NCBI RefSeq assembly: GCF_000613245.1
Contig: NZ_HG964938.1
Location: 716,965-780,964 of the forward strand
Source of the DNA: Mycobacterium asiaticum DSM 44297
GTDB lineage: Bacteria; Actinomycetota; Actinomycetes; Mycobacteriales; Mycobacteriaceae
DNA: 64,000 nt
Reading direction: 5' to 3'
The notes beneath the pieces were generated by a model. That model had not been told where the DNA came from. It saw nothing but the letters and a program-made list of their open reading frames with translations, and did no database searches. The position numbers were made by a program, and so were the translations under genes. Shown in pieces: positions 42,100-50,723 of the stretch. Each line of letters opens with the position of its first letter. Position 1 is the stretch's first letter.

Positions 42100-42869
42100 C
42101 GGAAGCTGCCGATGCCGCCGTCGACGTGAATGGTCTGGCCGGTGATGAACGTCGCGTCGCTGCCGAGCAGGAACGCCACCAGCGCGCCGACATCGGTGCG
42201 GACGTCCCCAATCCGCTTCATTGGGACGCGGCCAAGGGCCTTCGCGTAGTCGTTGGGGGCGAACTCTTTCCAGAACTTGACGCCATCGGATTCGGCGAAC
42301 GGGCAGATGACGTTGACCCGGATGTTGTGGCGGCCCCATTCCAGGGCGGCCACCTTCGACAGGCCGCGGATGCCTTCTTTGGCAGCGGCGTAACCGCCCC
42401 ACTTCGGTTCGCCGCCGGTACCGGTGCCCGAGCCCAGGTTCACGATCGAACCGCCGCCCGCTCCGACCATCAGCGGGAACACGGCCTGCATCAGCAGGAA
42501 GGTGGCGCGCGGTCCGACCTCGTAACCCAGCGCCAGGTCGTCCGTGGTGATGTCGACGAAGGCCTTGGGCTCATTGGTGGCGATGGCGTTGTTGACCAGG
42601 CCGTGCACCGTGCCGAACGCCTCGACCGCGCGCGCCACGATGCGAGGAGCGCTGTCCGGGTCGCGCAGGTCCGCCTCGATCTGCTCTACCCGACCGGCCG
42701 CACCGAGTTCGGTCGCGGTGGCCGCAAGCTTTTCACCCTGGATGTCAACCAGGAGCACGGCTGCGCCCCGCTCCAGGAGTGCACCCGCCACTCCCTTGCC
42801 GACGCCCTGGGCCGCGCCGGTGACGATCACGACATGCCCGTCCAACGACCGGGCGTGGGAGTAGCTCAT
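42096..42869 (-). CDS. short-chain dehydrogenase/reductase
   Basis: This 257-residue classical SDR has cofactor loop VTGAAQGVGKGVA, VNNA in place of NNAG, the Ser region SIVNLGSGTGTG, Y-x-x-x-K in GGYAAAKEG, and the end TGQTIHVDGGIGSF. It overlaps the VOC stop by 4 nt and the TetR start by 4 nt. The substrate is unknown; it works with the DapB-like and VOC proteins of the operon. Confidence 0.85.
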   Translation of the reverse strand: MSYSHARSLDGHVVIVTGAAQGVGKGVAGALLERGAAVLLVDIQGEKLAATATELGAAGRVEQIEADLRDPDSAPRIVARAVEAFGTVHGLVNNAIATNEPKAFVDITTDDLALGYEVGPRATFLLMQAVFPLMVGAGGGSIVNLGSGTGTGGEPKWGGYAAAKEGIRGLSKVAALEWGRHNIRVNVICPFAESDGVKFWKEFAPNDYAKALGRVPMKRIGDVRTDVGALVAFLLGSDATFITGQTIHVDGGIGSFR

Positions 42870-43363
42870 CGGGCCGGCCCCAGTTGCAGCGGTACCCCCC
42901 GATGCATTTCATATGTGCTGCGGGCACCGCCGGGCAGCTCGATGAACTCCACCGCGGTGCCGTCCGGGTCCTTGACGAAAAACATTCGTACCCCGCCGAT
43001 TTCGAACGGCTCCTGGTCGGTCTGGTAACCGGCCGCGCTGATACGTCGGTGCGCGTCGGCAAGGTCGGGGACGGACAGCGAGAAATTATGGATCCCGGTG
43101 ATACCACGGCCGGGGCGGCCGGACGGCACCGCGGCGCCCAGGGAAAGCAATTCGAGCATCAACCCGCCGAGCAGCCCGCCTACGACCCGCCCTTCCTGCT
43201 TGCGTTTCGCATGCAGGACGGCGTCGAAAGACTCGCCGGAGATCAAATTGTCAAAGACAACTTCCATGCCCAGCAGATCGCGGTAGAACTCCAGCGCCCG
43301 GTCCATATCGGTGACTCCGACGACGAGGTGGCAGAACGAAACATCGTCCAAGACACCGTTCAT
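42866..43363 (-). CDS. VOC superfamily (glyoxalase/bleomycin-resistance-like) protein
   Basis: This 165-residue VOC protein has DDVSFCHLVVGVTDMDRALEF, whose CHLVVGVTDMDRALEF core supplies a metal His. ITGIHNFSLSVPDL carries the second His and FFVKDPDGTAVEFIEL the Glu. It has four-base ATGA overlaps with both neighbours, so production is tightly coupled. The catalytic class (isomerase, dioxygenase or lyase) cannot be told from sequence. Confidence 0.83.
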   Translation of the reverse strand: MNGVLDDVSFCHLVVGVTDMDRALEFYRDLLGMEVVFDNLISGESFDAVLHAKRKQEGRVVGGLLGGLMLELLSLGAAVPSGRPGRGITGIHNFSLSVPDLADAHRRISAAGYQTDQEPFEIGGVRMFFVKDPDGTAVEFIELPGGARSTYEMHRGVPLQLGPAR

Positions 43364-44418
43364 GCGCGGCCGGCGATCAGAGGAAGGTCGAGGTAGGTCT
43401 TGATTCCCGGCTCAGCGGGGCAGACATAGGGGATGGCGTTCACACAGTGGTTCGCGGTGGCCACGACACCCGGGTTGCGTTGCAGCCCTTCGGCGATCGT
43501 TTGTGGCTGCAGTCCCTTGAAGGTGATGCTCACATCCGGATCACCGGTGATCTCGACTTCGAACCGCTCGCCTTGTTCGCCGAAGTTCCACGCCGGCTCC
43601 AGATTCTCCTCGCCCATCAGCCAATTCACCGCGGCGGTGATGACCGGCTTGCCGTCGGATATCGCCTGCCACCGGAACCGGCGGGCGGCCACCGTTCCCT
43701 TGGTGATCGGAACGGCCTCGTAGTCGATGTCACCGGTCGCCACGGCGATGTCCTGAATTGTCCTGATGTTGGGATCGATGCGGAAACCCATGGTATCGGC
43801 GATCATTCGCACCGACTGCTTGAAACCGGCCTCGAGCAGGCTGGCCATCGGCCCCTGCGTCGCTTCCTCAGGAGTGCCACCGAAGCCCATGATGTGGCGC
43901 ACCACGTCGGGGGCGTTGTAGGTGCGGATATCGGAGAACTCCTCGGCGCGGACGTGGGTGACCGCAGAGGACAGCGACGACAACATCAGCGGGAATCGCT
44001 CGGTGATGCCACCCGGGTGGATGCCCGACCCGTGCAACGTCACGCCCCCGGCTACGGCAGCGTCCGCGATCGCCTGCACGCGAGGATTGCTCAGGTCTGG
44101 ATACACCCAGCCGACCGGAGTGACCACGTTCTTGCCCGAACGCAGAATCGCGATGACCTCGTCGTCATTGGGAATGAGCGGGCTGTACATCACGCAGTCG
44201 GCATCGATGGCCAGGATGTCGTCGATGCTGGTGGTGGCGGTGACGCCCAACTCGGCGGTGCCGACGATGTGTCCCACGTCGATGCCATCCTTGTCGGCGC
44301 TGTGCACCCAGCACCCGACCAAGTCCAGTTCTGGGTGGTTGCGCACGCACTCGATGGCGGCCTTACCGACGCCTCCGGTCGCCCATTGGATAACACGGAA
44401 CTTGGACTGGCTCTGCAC
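43360..44418 (-). CDS. DapB-N-domain dehydrogenase (diaminopentanoate dehydrogenase-like)
   Basis: This 352-residue oxidoreductase has an N-terminal Rossmann domain of the dihydrodipicolinate-reductase type (RVIQWATGGVGKAAIECV) and a large C-terminal domain with GSGIHPGGITERFPL. The GTG at 44418 has GGGAGG 5 nt upstream and reproduces the paralogue's N-terminus at 60897; the ATG at 44463 is less likely. It is first in a four-gene operon. Relatives act on amino or keto acids with NAD(P)H; here the substrate is unknown. Confidence 0.78.
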   Translation of the reverse strand: MQSQSKFRVIQWATGGVGKAAIECVRNHPELDLVGCWVHSADKDGIDVGHIVGTAELGVTATTSIDDILAIDADCVMYSPLIPNDDEVIAILRSGKNVVTPVGWVYPDLSNPRVQAIADAAVAGGVTLHGSGIHPGGITERFPLMLSSLSSAVTHVRAEEFSDIRTYNAPDVVRHIMGFGGTPEEATQGPMASLLEAGFKQSVRMIADTMGFRIDPNIRTIQDIAVATGDIDYEAVPITKGTVAARRFRWQAISDGKPVITAAVNWLMGEENLEPAWNFGEQGERFEVEITGDPDVSITFKGLQPQTIAEGLQRNPGVVATANHCVNAIPYVCPAEPGIKTYLDLPLIAGRA

Positions 44419-44471
44419 GGCGACCTCCCGGTGGACGGTGACCAGCGGCACGTTATGCCGCATTGGCAGTC

Positions 44472-44483
44472 ACTGTCAACAGT
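44472..44483. promoter_or_regulatory. small palindrome upstream of the DapB-VOC-SDR-TetR operon
   Basis: This perfect 12-bp dyad (ACTGT-CA-ACAGT) sits 53 nt upstream of the operon's first start, in the 163-bp divergent gap shared with the DUF6636-like gene. It is a candidate TetR site; short palindromes of this size also occur by chance. Confidence 0.35.
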
Positions 44484-44581
44484 AGCTATCGCGCATGCCG
44501 CACCGATGCCAAAATAGCCAGCGCGACAACAAGTTTGGTCAACACCGGCTACCGCGCGAGGATCTCTGATACGTTCCGAGA

Positions 44582-45004
44582 ATGAAGTTGCGGTCGGTTG
44601 CCGCGGTGTTGGGCTTGGTCGGGTGCGCCGCCGGGATCGGTGTGCCGGTGGCGGGGGCCGATAACCCGGTGTGCAGCTCGACAACGTGTTCCTTCTATGC
44701 CCCGTCGCACAATCTCGGCTGCGAGATCAGCTATCAACGCGGCAGCGGCATAGCCGACGAAACCTATTGCCAGACCGACTCACCGCCGCAGTCGGTACGC
44801 ATGTCGACTAATGGGTCCTTCAAGACCTGCACGGGTGAGTCCTGTCTCGGCAACGCTGGCCAGGGAACCCCGACACTGCCCTACGGTCAGAGCGCCGGTG
44901 TGGGGCCCTTCAGTTGCCGGTCGGAAACCGATGGGGTCACCTGCACGGTGACAAACGGGCGGGGCTTCACCATTTCCAGCTCTGGCGTCGCCGCCGTCGG
45001 CTAA
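44582..45004 (+). CDS. secreted DUF6636-like protein
   Basis: This 140-residue exported protein has a Sec signal peptide (about 1-27, ending PVAGAD). The Cys-rich mature domain has eight cysteines, including NPVCSSTTCSFYAPSHNLGCEI, whose SHNLGCEI and later TDGVTCTVTNGRGFTIS blocks are typical of mycobacterial DUF6636 proteins. Several disulphides are likely. Function unknown. It lies 52 nt upstream of the acyltransferase gene. Confidence 0.75.
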   Translation: MKLRSVAAVLGLVGCAAGIGVPVAGADNPVCSSTTCSFYAPSHNLGCEISYQRGSGIADETYCQTDSPPQSVRMSTNGSFKTCTGESCLGNAGQGTPTLPYGQSAGVGPFSCRSETDGVTCTVTNGRGFTISSSGVAAVG

Positions 45005-45056
45005 TCACTCATCGCAGACCATTCACCAGCGTTGTTTGACACGCTTTAATGTGTGC

Positions 45057-46421
45057 ATGGAATTGATGATGCCCACCGACTCGATGTTTCTGTTCACCGA
45101 ATCGCGTGAGCATCCCCTGCACGTCGGGGGCCTGTCGTTGTTTGCGCCCCCGGATGGTGCCGGCCCCGAATTCGTCCGGGAATTCCACGACGCTTTGATC
45201 GCCAACGACGAGTTTCAGCCGACCTTCCGCAAACACCCCGCGACAATCGGTGGCGGAATTTCGCAGCTGGCATGGGCTTACGACGACGAAGTCGACATGG
45301 ACTACCACGTCCGGCGTTCGGCATTGCCTTCGCCGGGCCGCGTGCGCGACCTCCTGGAACTCACCTCTCGGCTACACACCAGCCTGCTCGACCGCCACCG
45401 CCCGTTGTGGGAATTGCACGTGGTCGAGGGACTCAAAGACGGCCGCTTTGCGATGTACACCAAGATGCACCATGCCCTGATCGATGGTGTTTCGGCCGTG
45501 AAGCTGATGCAGCGCACCATGTCCACCGACCCGGACGACACCCACGTCAAGGCGATGTGGAACCTGCCAAAGCCGGCGCGGCCGCCTGCCGCCAAACCCG
45601 CCCGCAACCCACTGAACTCGTTGCTCGCGGTGGCCGGATCCGTGGCTGGGGTGGCGCCGTCAACCTTGAAGCTCGCCCGCGCCGCGCTGCTGGAGCAGCA
45701 GTTGACGCTGCCCTTCGCCGCGCCGCACACCATGCTGAATGTGAAGGTTGGGGGTGCTCGCCGGTGCGCCGCCCAGTCCTGGTCGCTGGATCGGGTCAAA
45801 AATGTCAAGCAGGCCGCCGGGGTAACCGTCAACGACGCCGTGCTGGCGATGTGCTCCGGTGCGCTGCGGTACTACCTGCTCGAGCAGGACGCGCTACCGG
45901 ACATCCCGCTGGTCGCGATGGTCCCGGTGAGCTTGCGCTCGGAGGCCGACGCCGACAGCGGCGGCAACAAGGTGGGCAGCATTCTGTGCAACCTGGCCAC
46001 CAATGTCGAGGACCCCGCGAAGCGGATTGAGATCATCGGCGAGTCCATGCGCAGAAACAAGAAGGTGCTGGCGGAGCTGCCGTCGTACCAAGTGCTGGCG
46101 TTGTCGGCGCTGAACATGGCGCCGCTGACGCTGGCCGGTGTCCCGGGCTTTCTGTCCGCGGTGCCGCCGCCATTCAACATCGTCATCTCGAATGTGCCCG
46201 GCGTTTCGGACCCGCTGTACTACGGCGGTGCCCGCCTCGATGGCAGTTACCCCCTGTCGAACATCCCGGACGGCCAGGCGCTGAACATCACGCTGGTCAA
46301 CAACGCCGGCAACCTCGATTTCGGTCTGGTCGGATGCCGTCGCAGTGTGCCGCATCTGCAGCGATTGCTCGCGCACCTGGAGTCCTCGCTCAAGGACCTG
46401 GAGCAGGCCGTCGGGGTCTGA
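45057..46421 (+). CDS. WS/DGAT family O-acyltransferase (triacylglycerol / wax ester synthase)
   Basis: This 454-residue bifunctional wax-ester synthase / diacylglycerol acyltransferase has the catalytic HHxxxDG motif H138-H139-A-L-I-D143-G144. PLWELHVVEGL precedes it, and the C-terminal domain has NIVISNVPGV and LNITLVNN. It makes storage triacylglycerol or wax esters at the membrane. By position (directly before the Nudix gene, 3-nt gap) it stands where tgs2 (Rv3734c) does in M. tuberculosis, with the same length as I recall; sequence orthology was not tested. Confidence 0.88.
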   Translation: MELMMPTDSMFLFTESREHPLHVGGLSLFAPPDGAGPEFVREFHDALIANDEFQPTFRKHPATIGGGISQLAWAYDDEVDMDYHVRRSALPSPGRVRDLLELTSRLHTSLLDRHRPLWELHVVEGLKDGRFAMYTKMHHALIDGVSAVKLMQRTMSTDPDDTHVKAMWNLPKPARPPAAKPARNPLNSLLAVAGSVAGVAPSTLKLARAALLEQQLTLPFAAPHTMLNVKVGGARRCAAQSWSLDRVKNVKQAAGVTVNDAVLAMCSGALRYYLLEQDALPDIPLVAMVPVSLRSEADADSGGNKVGSILCNLATNVEDPAKRIEIIGESMRRNKKVLAELPSYQVLALSALNMAPLTLAGVPGFLSAVPPPFNIVISNVPGVSDPLYYGGARLDGSYPLSNIPDGQALNITLVNNAGNLDFGLVGCRRSVPHLQRLLAHLESSLKDLEQAVGV

Positions 46422-46424
46422 ACC

Positions 46425-46910
46425 GTGCCCAAGCTCAGCGCGGGTTTGTTGCTGTATCGGACACGCGCCGACATTGTCGACGTTCTGATAGCGCACCCGG
46501 GCGGACCGTTCTGGGCCCGCAAGGACGACGGCGCCTGGTCGATCCCCAAAGGTGAGTACTCCGAGGGGGACGACCCGTGGGCAACCGCGCAGCGCGAGTT
46601 CGTCGAAGAGCTGGGACTCGCGGTTCCGGCGGGCCGGCGGATCGACCTGGGAGCGGTGCGACAACCCAGTGGCAAGGTGGTGACCGCCTTCGCGGTTCAC
46701 GGCGATCTCAACATCGCCGACGCGCACAGCAACACCTTCGAGATGGAATGGCCGCGCGGTTCGGGCAAGCTTCGGGAGTTTCCCGAAATCGACCGCGTTG
46801 ACTGGTTTCCGGTGGCGGGTGCGCGCACGAAACTCCTCAAAGGGCAGCGGGTGTTTCTGGACCGGCTGATGGCGCACCCGGACCTGGCCGGGCTAACCGA
46901 AGGCCCGTGA
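46425..46910 (+). CDS. Nudix hydrolase (Rv3733c-like)
   Basis: This 161-residue protein has a Nudix box from about 42 to 64 (GEYSEGDDPWATAQREFVEELG, of which GE...REFVEELG carries the catalytic Glu residues). SIPKGEY precedes it. It hydrolyses a nucleoside-diphosphate-linked substrate that sequence does not identify. The GTG start lies 3 nt after the acyltransferase stop. The 3' end overlaps that of the convergent DUF2330 gene by 18 nt. Confidence 0.87.
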   Translation: MPKLSAGLLLYRTRADIVDVLIAHPGGPFWARKDDGAWSIPKGEYSEGDDPWATAQREFVEELGLAVPAGRRIDLGAVRQPSGKVVTAFAVHGDLNIADAHSNTFEMEWPRGSGKLREFPEIDRVDWFPVAGARTKLLKGQRVFLDRLMAHPDLAGLTEGP

Positions 46911-47951
46911 CCGCCTCCGATTCCGGCGGCGCAACACCGCAAGTACCAGGCCGGCCACCACCAGTGTCACCAGGAACCCGGCCAGCCAGATGGCTGCCAG
47001 GGGAATCGCGACATCGTCGTTGATCACCACAACTTGCTGATAGGGGTCGTCGGTCGGCGCGTCGCCGAACGTGAAATCCGAAGTGATAGTTGATGTTCGA
47101 GAGATATCCACGCGGAACTTGGTCAGGTACGCGCCGTGATTGGCGGTCAGCTCGCGCAGCAACGCGTCGTGTACGCCGCCCGCGATGTTGCCGGCGAACT
47201 GAATTTCGGTGACCTGGGAGCCCCGGTCGGAATCGATGCGCTGCTGTCGGTGACCGGCCAGGGTGAACACGGTGACATGCTGCGCGGACGGCGCGGCGAC
47301 CGACAACCGCATCGGATACACCAACCGTGACGACGCGAAGGTCAGCCGGACCGGATCGAGACCACCCACGATCGGCTTACTGCTGGTCAGTCGGATGGCC
47401 ACGAAGGCCCAGCCGTCACGCACATAGGGGTCCAGTGCCTGCAGCACCGTCGGCTTGAGCGCATACCCGTTGTCCGCCAACCACTTCTGCAGGCCTGGCA
47501 GATCACCACCGGCCAGGGTGGTGGCCTCCAGCGGCCCCAGCCGCACCTGACTGACCACCTCGGGGGCCCTGGCACCGGTTGCCGCACCCTCGCGTCCCTT
47601 GCCTGGCACGACCGCCAATGTCCAGTGCCGCTGATGACGGATCTGTGGCGCGGTCAGCCGGTCCAGCTCGGTGAACGTCGCCGCATCGGCGGTTGCGACG
47701 GTAGCCGGTGCGGGCGTGGGCACCACCAGCGCCACATTGTCCGTGCCGGCACTCAGTGCCAGCCGCAGCAGCATCGTTTCGGTGACTCCATCCGAGTGGA
47801 CAAGAGCGACTTCACGGTTCATGGACGCCTCGGTACCGGCTGGAGCGACTGCGGCGCCACAGGCGCATGCGCGGGCAGGGACGGCCAATGTCAGGCCGGC
47901 GACCAGCACGACCACGACGATGGCCAATCGGCACACCCGACCCAGCGCCAT
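46893..47951 (-). CDS. DUF2330 membrane protein (Rv3732-like)
   Basis: This 352-residue protein with the ATG at 47951 is the length I recall for Rv3732. An N-terminal signal/anchor (about 5-24) ends at ARACACGAA. The extracytoplasmic DUF2330 domain follows, including MNREVALVHSDGVTETMLL and ALVVPTPAPA. One C-terminal transmembrane helix (about 315-340) ends in a basic tail (RRRNRRRSR). An ATG further upstream would overlap the divergent P450 start and is rejected. Function unknown. Confidence 0.83.
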   Translation of the reverse strand: MALGRVCRLAIVVVVLVAGLTLAVPARACACGAAVAPAGTEASMNREVALVHSDGVTETMLLRLALSAGTDNVALVVPTPAPATVATADAATFTELDRLTAPQIRHQRHWTLAVVPGKGREGAATGARAPEVVSQVRLGPLEATTLAGGDLPGLQKWLADNGYALKPTVLQALDPYVRDGWAFVAIRLTSSKPIVGGLDPVRLTFASSRLVYPMRLSVAAPSAQHVTVFTLAGHRQQRIDSDRGSQVTEIQFAGNIAGGVHDALLRELTANHGAYLTKFRVDISRTSTITSDFTFGDAPTDDPYQQVVVINDDVAIPLAAIWLAGFLVTLVVAGLVLAVLRRRNRRRSRAFG

Positions 47952-47991
47952 CCCGAAGATGCTACGCGCGAGCGCAGGCACAATGGGCACC

Positions 47992-49221
47992 ATGACCACG
48001 GCGCCCACCGAGCGAGCTGATCCGCAGACGTTGCTGCTGCAACTGCTGGACCCGGTGAACCGGGCAGACCCGTACCCGGTGTGTGCCGAGTTGCGCGGCA
48101 ACGGCCCGCTGGTGCTGCCGGGCAGTGATTTCGTGCTCTTCTCGTCGTACCGGGACTGCGACGAGGTGCTGCGCCATCCGTCATCGAGCAGCGACCACCT
48201 CAAGTCGACGGCGGCACAGCAGATGCTTGCGGCCGATCCGTCGCTCCGGAAGGGGACGCCGCCGAGTTTCCTGTTTCTCGACCCGCCGGATCACACCAGG
48301 CTGCGCAAGCTGGTCAGCAAGGCGTTCGCCCCCAAGGTGGTCAATGCGCTGCAGCCCGAAATCAGCGCGTTGGTCCACGGATTGCTCGACCGCATCGCCG
48401 AGCAGGGCAGCTTCGACGTGGTCGCCGACTTTGCGTATCCGCTTCCGGTCGCGGTCATCTGCCGGTTACTCGGCGTGCCGATCGAGGACGAGCCGCAGTT
48501 CAGTCACGCTTCGGCGGTGCTGGCCAAGTCACTGGACCCGTTCTTCACCGACGAGCAGTCCGACGAGCTCAACGAGTCGTTGGGCGCCGGCGCCGGCCTG
48601 CGTGACTACCTGCACGGGTTGATCGCGCAGCGCCGGTCGCGCCCCGGGGATGATCTGCTGTCGGCGCTGGTCGCGGTCAACGAGTCGGGTGATCAGTTGA
48701 CTGAGGAGGAAATCGTCTCGACGTGTGTGCTGCTGCTGGTGGCCGGCCACGAGACCACGGTGAACCTGATCGGCAACGCCATCCTCGCAATGCTGCGAGA
48801 ACCCCGGCAGTGGACGGCGCTGGCCGCGGACCCCACCCGCGCGGCAGCGGTCGTCGAGGAGACGCTGCGCTATGACCCCCCGGTGCAACAGCTCAGCCGG
48901 ATTGCCCTCGATCCCATGACGATTGGCGGCATCGACGTGGCCAGGGGCGAGGTGCTGATGCTGCTGCTGGCGGCCGCACACCGGGACCCCGCCGAGTTCG
49001 ACCGGCCCGACGTTTTCGACCCGGACCGACCGACGTTGCGGCACTTGGGCTTCGGCCGCGGTGCGCACTACTGCCTGGGTGCACCGCTGGCGCGCCTGGA
49101 GGCCAGTGTGGCCTTGTCGGCGGTGACGGCGCGTTTCCCGGACGCGCGGCTGGCCGGCGATCCCCGGTACAAGGCGAATGTCACCCTGCGGGGTCTCTCG
49201 GCGCTGACGGTCGCCGTCTAA
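47992..49221 (+). CDS. cytochrome P450
   Basis: This 409-residue P450 has the I-helix oxygen motif LLVAGHETTVN, the K-helix ExxR in VEETLRYDPP, and the heme-ligand loop FGRGAHYCLG with C361. No membrane anchor is present, as in other bacterial P450s; a separate ferredoxin would be needed and none is encoded nearby. It starts 40 nt from the divergent DUF2330 start. I do not place it in a CYP family; it does not occupy this position in M. tuberculosis H37Rv. Confidence 0.92.
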   Translation: MTTAPTERADPQTLLLQLLDPVNRADPYPVCAELRGNGPLVLPGSDFVLFSSYRDCDEVLRHPSSSSDHLKSTAAQQMLAADPSLRKGTPPSFLFLDPPDHTRLRKLVSKAFAPKVVNALQPEISALVHGLLDRIAEQGSFDVVADFAYPLPVAVICRLLGVPIEDEPQFSHASAVLAKSLDPFFTDEQSDELNESLGAGAGLRDYLHGLIAQRRSRPGDDLLSALVAVNESGDQLTEEEIVSTCVLLLVAGHETTVNLIGNAILAMLREPRQWTALAADPTRAAAVVEETLRYDPPVQQLSRIALDPMTIGGIDVARGEVLMLLLAAAHRDPAEFDRPDVFDPDRPTLRHLGFGRGAHYCLGAPLARLEASVALSAVTARFPDARLAGDPRYKANVTLRGLSALTVAV

Positions 49222-49640
49222 TTGTTGCCGCGTCGCCCACGCCCGCCGGCCAGGCCGACGAAAAGGGGTATCGGGGTGCCCACCGACTTGATGGCTTCCG
49301 CGTCACGGTAAACCCCGACCGTGTATTCACCGGTGGTCTCGACTGCGAACGAAAGTTGCGGAGTGAAACAGCGGTATTTGGATGGCTTACTTTCCTCGTC
49401 GGGCCATTGCCAGGCGGAGCGGACCGTGCCGCGAATGGTGCCGCCAGGATCCTTGCAGACGACGAAAAGCTCGGCGTCATATTCCCCACCCGCCGGTGCG
49501 TGTACCACCAGGACCAGGGGAATTGTCATCCAGGCCGGGGTTTGGTTGACCTCATAGCTGGTGATGGGAAGGCGGCTGGCGTCGATTGCGGAGTCGTCGA
49601 TCTTGGCGGCTCCCGCGACGAGCAATGCGGCTAAGTGCAT
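49218..49640 (-). CDS. DUF6941-like protein, copy 3
   Basis: This 140-residue beta-rich protein is a tandem paralogue of the next gene (49659-50087). They share PLVLVVHAPAGGEYDAEL / PVVLVVHAPAGGDYDPEL, CKDP-G-RG, W-WPDEE-x-SK-RCFT and EYT-G-Y. The general layout resembles the shorter copies at 24935 and 29410 (D...NV.G..., P.VLVV). The ATG at 49640 is preferred to a GTG two codons upstream. The stop overlaps that of the convergent P450. Function unknown. Confidence 0.6.
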   Translation of the reverse strand: MHLAALLVAGAAKIDDSAIDASRLPITSYEVNQTPAWMTIPLVLVVHAPAGGEYDAELFVVCKDPGGTIRGTVRSAWQWPDEESKPSKYRCFTPQLSFAVETTGEYTVGVYRDAEAIKSVGTPIPLFVGLAGGRGRRGNN

Positions 49641-49658
49641 CGCCACAGCCTAATGGTT

Positions 49659-50087
49659 TCAATCGGCGGTTTCGGCCGAACTCTGTTGCGACAACAAGAT
49701 CGAAATTGGAACCGGCGCGGCCAGCTCTATTTTGCCGTCGGCGTCGTAATACGCCCCGATCGTGTACTCACCGGGGGACGCTACCTGGAACGAGAGTTCT
49801 TGGGTGAAGCACCGGAACTTCGAAGCACGGTTCTCTTCATCCGGCCAATGCCAGGCTGCCCGCAGTGATCCACGCGGCGACCCGGTGGGGTCCTTGCACA
49901 CCACGTGCAACTCCGGGTCATAATCTCCACCGGCCGGCGCATGCACCACCAGAACAACCGGAAGCTCTGCCCACAAAGGCATTTGGTCGACTTCGAACCA
50001 CGCCATGGGTATGCACGAAGCGTTGATGGCGCCCTGTTCGTCGAACGTGGCGCTACGCGCGACGAACAGAGCGGACACGTTCAGCAT
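49659..50087 (-). CDS. DUF6941-like protein, copy 4
   Basis: This 142-residue protein lies 18 nt upstream of copy 3 and is clearly its duplicate (about half the residues match by eye, including the two Cys in VVCKDP and KFRCFT). A hydrophobic N-terminus (MLNVSALFVARSATF) is a strand rather than a signal. Both copies probably assemble together or in parallel. No function is known. Confidence 0.6.
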   Translation of the reverse strand: MLNVSALFVARSATFDEQGAINASCIPMAWFEVDQMPLWAELPVVLVVHAPAGGDYDPELHVVCKDPTGSPRGSLRAAWHWPDEENRASKFRCFTQELSFQVASPGEYTIGAYYDADGKIELAAPVPISILLSQQSSAETAD

Positions 50088-50121
50088 CCCGACATCCTAG
50101 GGGAGCAAACGAGGGCGGCGG

Positions 50122-50685
50122 TCATGGCCGGCGGGCGACGGCATGCCAGGTCAGATCGGCGACGTCGACACAGTATCGGTCGTCGATCCGGCCGTCCGAG
50201 TACAGGCCGCGAATGTTCAACGGTGCCAGCAGGATCTGTACAGCGGCCAAGGTACTGACATTGTCGCGCAATTCACCGCGCTCCCGCGCGCGATCGAAGA
50301 CCGAACGCACGATCGCGAACCGGTTCTGCCAGTACATCATTCGCGTGTCATTGTCGTGATGACCACGAGCGTCCATCACCAGCGCCCGCAAAAAGGTGCG
50401 GCCCACCTCGGTGTTGATGACGGCGGCGACGCCGCGCGCCAACGCCAGCAGATCTGAGCGCAGGGTTCCGGTGTCGGCCAACGCACCAAGGTTCTCGAGG
50501 TCCCTGAGCGCGATGTCCACGATGAGTCGCTGCCGATCACCCCAATGGTCATAGATCGTCGCGACGTCCAAGCCGTGGCGTTCCGCAAGCGCCTCCACGC
50601 TGAACCGCTCGACACCCCACCGGGCCAACTCGTCGAGCACAGCCGTCGTCACCCGAGATTCGAGCTCCGCCGGGATGGGCCCCAT
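50122..50685 (-). CDS. TetR family transcriptional regulator
   Basis: This 187-residue TetR-type protein has the N-terminal helix-turn-helix VEALAERHGLDVATIYDHWG and a helical C-terminal domain (AILLAPLNIRGLY region). The ATG at 50685 (MGPIPAELESRV) is chosen; the frame remains open upstream but crosses the ligC 3' end. It lies 38 nt after ligC. The target is unknown; the DUF6941-like pair just downstream is a possibility. Confidence 0.83.
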   Translation of the reverse strand: MGPIPAELESRVTTAVLDELARWGVERFSVEALAERHGLDVATIYDHWGDRQRLIVDIALRDLENLGALADTGTLRSDLLALARGVAAVINTEVGRTFLRALVMDARGHHDNDTRMMYWQNRFAIVRSVFDRARERGELRDNVSTLAAVQILLAPLNIRGLYSDGRIDDRYCVDVADLTWHAVARRP

Positions 50686-50723
50686 GACTTCATCATTACC
50701 CCGCCCCAGCCAGGACGAATCGT

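Noticed and set aside
43447..44517. 356-codon plus-strand frame opposite the DapB-like gene
   Set aside because: His/Gly/Asp-rich antisense shadow of a clear Rossmann-fold gene.
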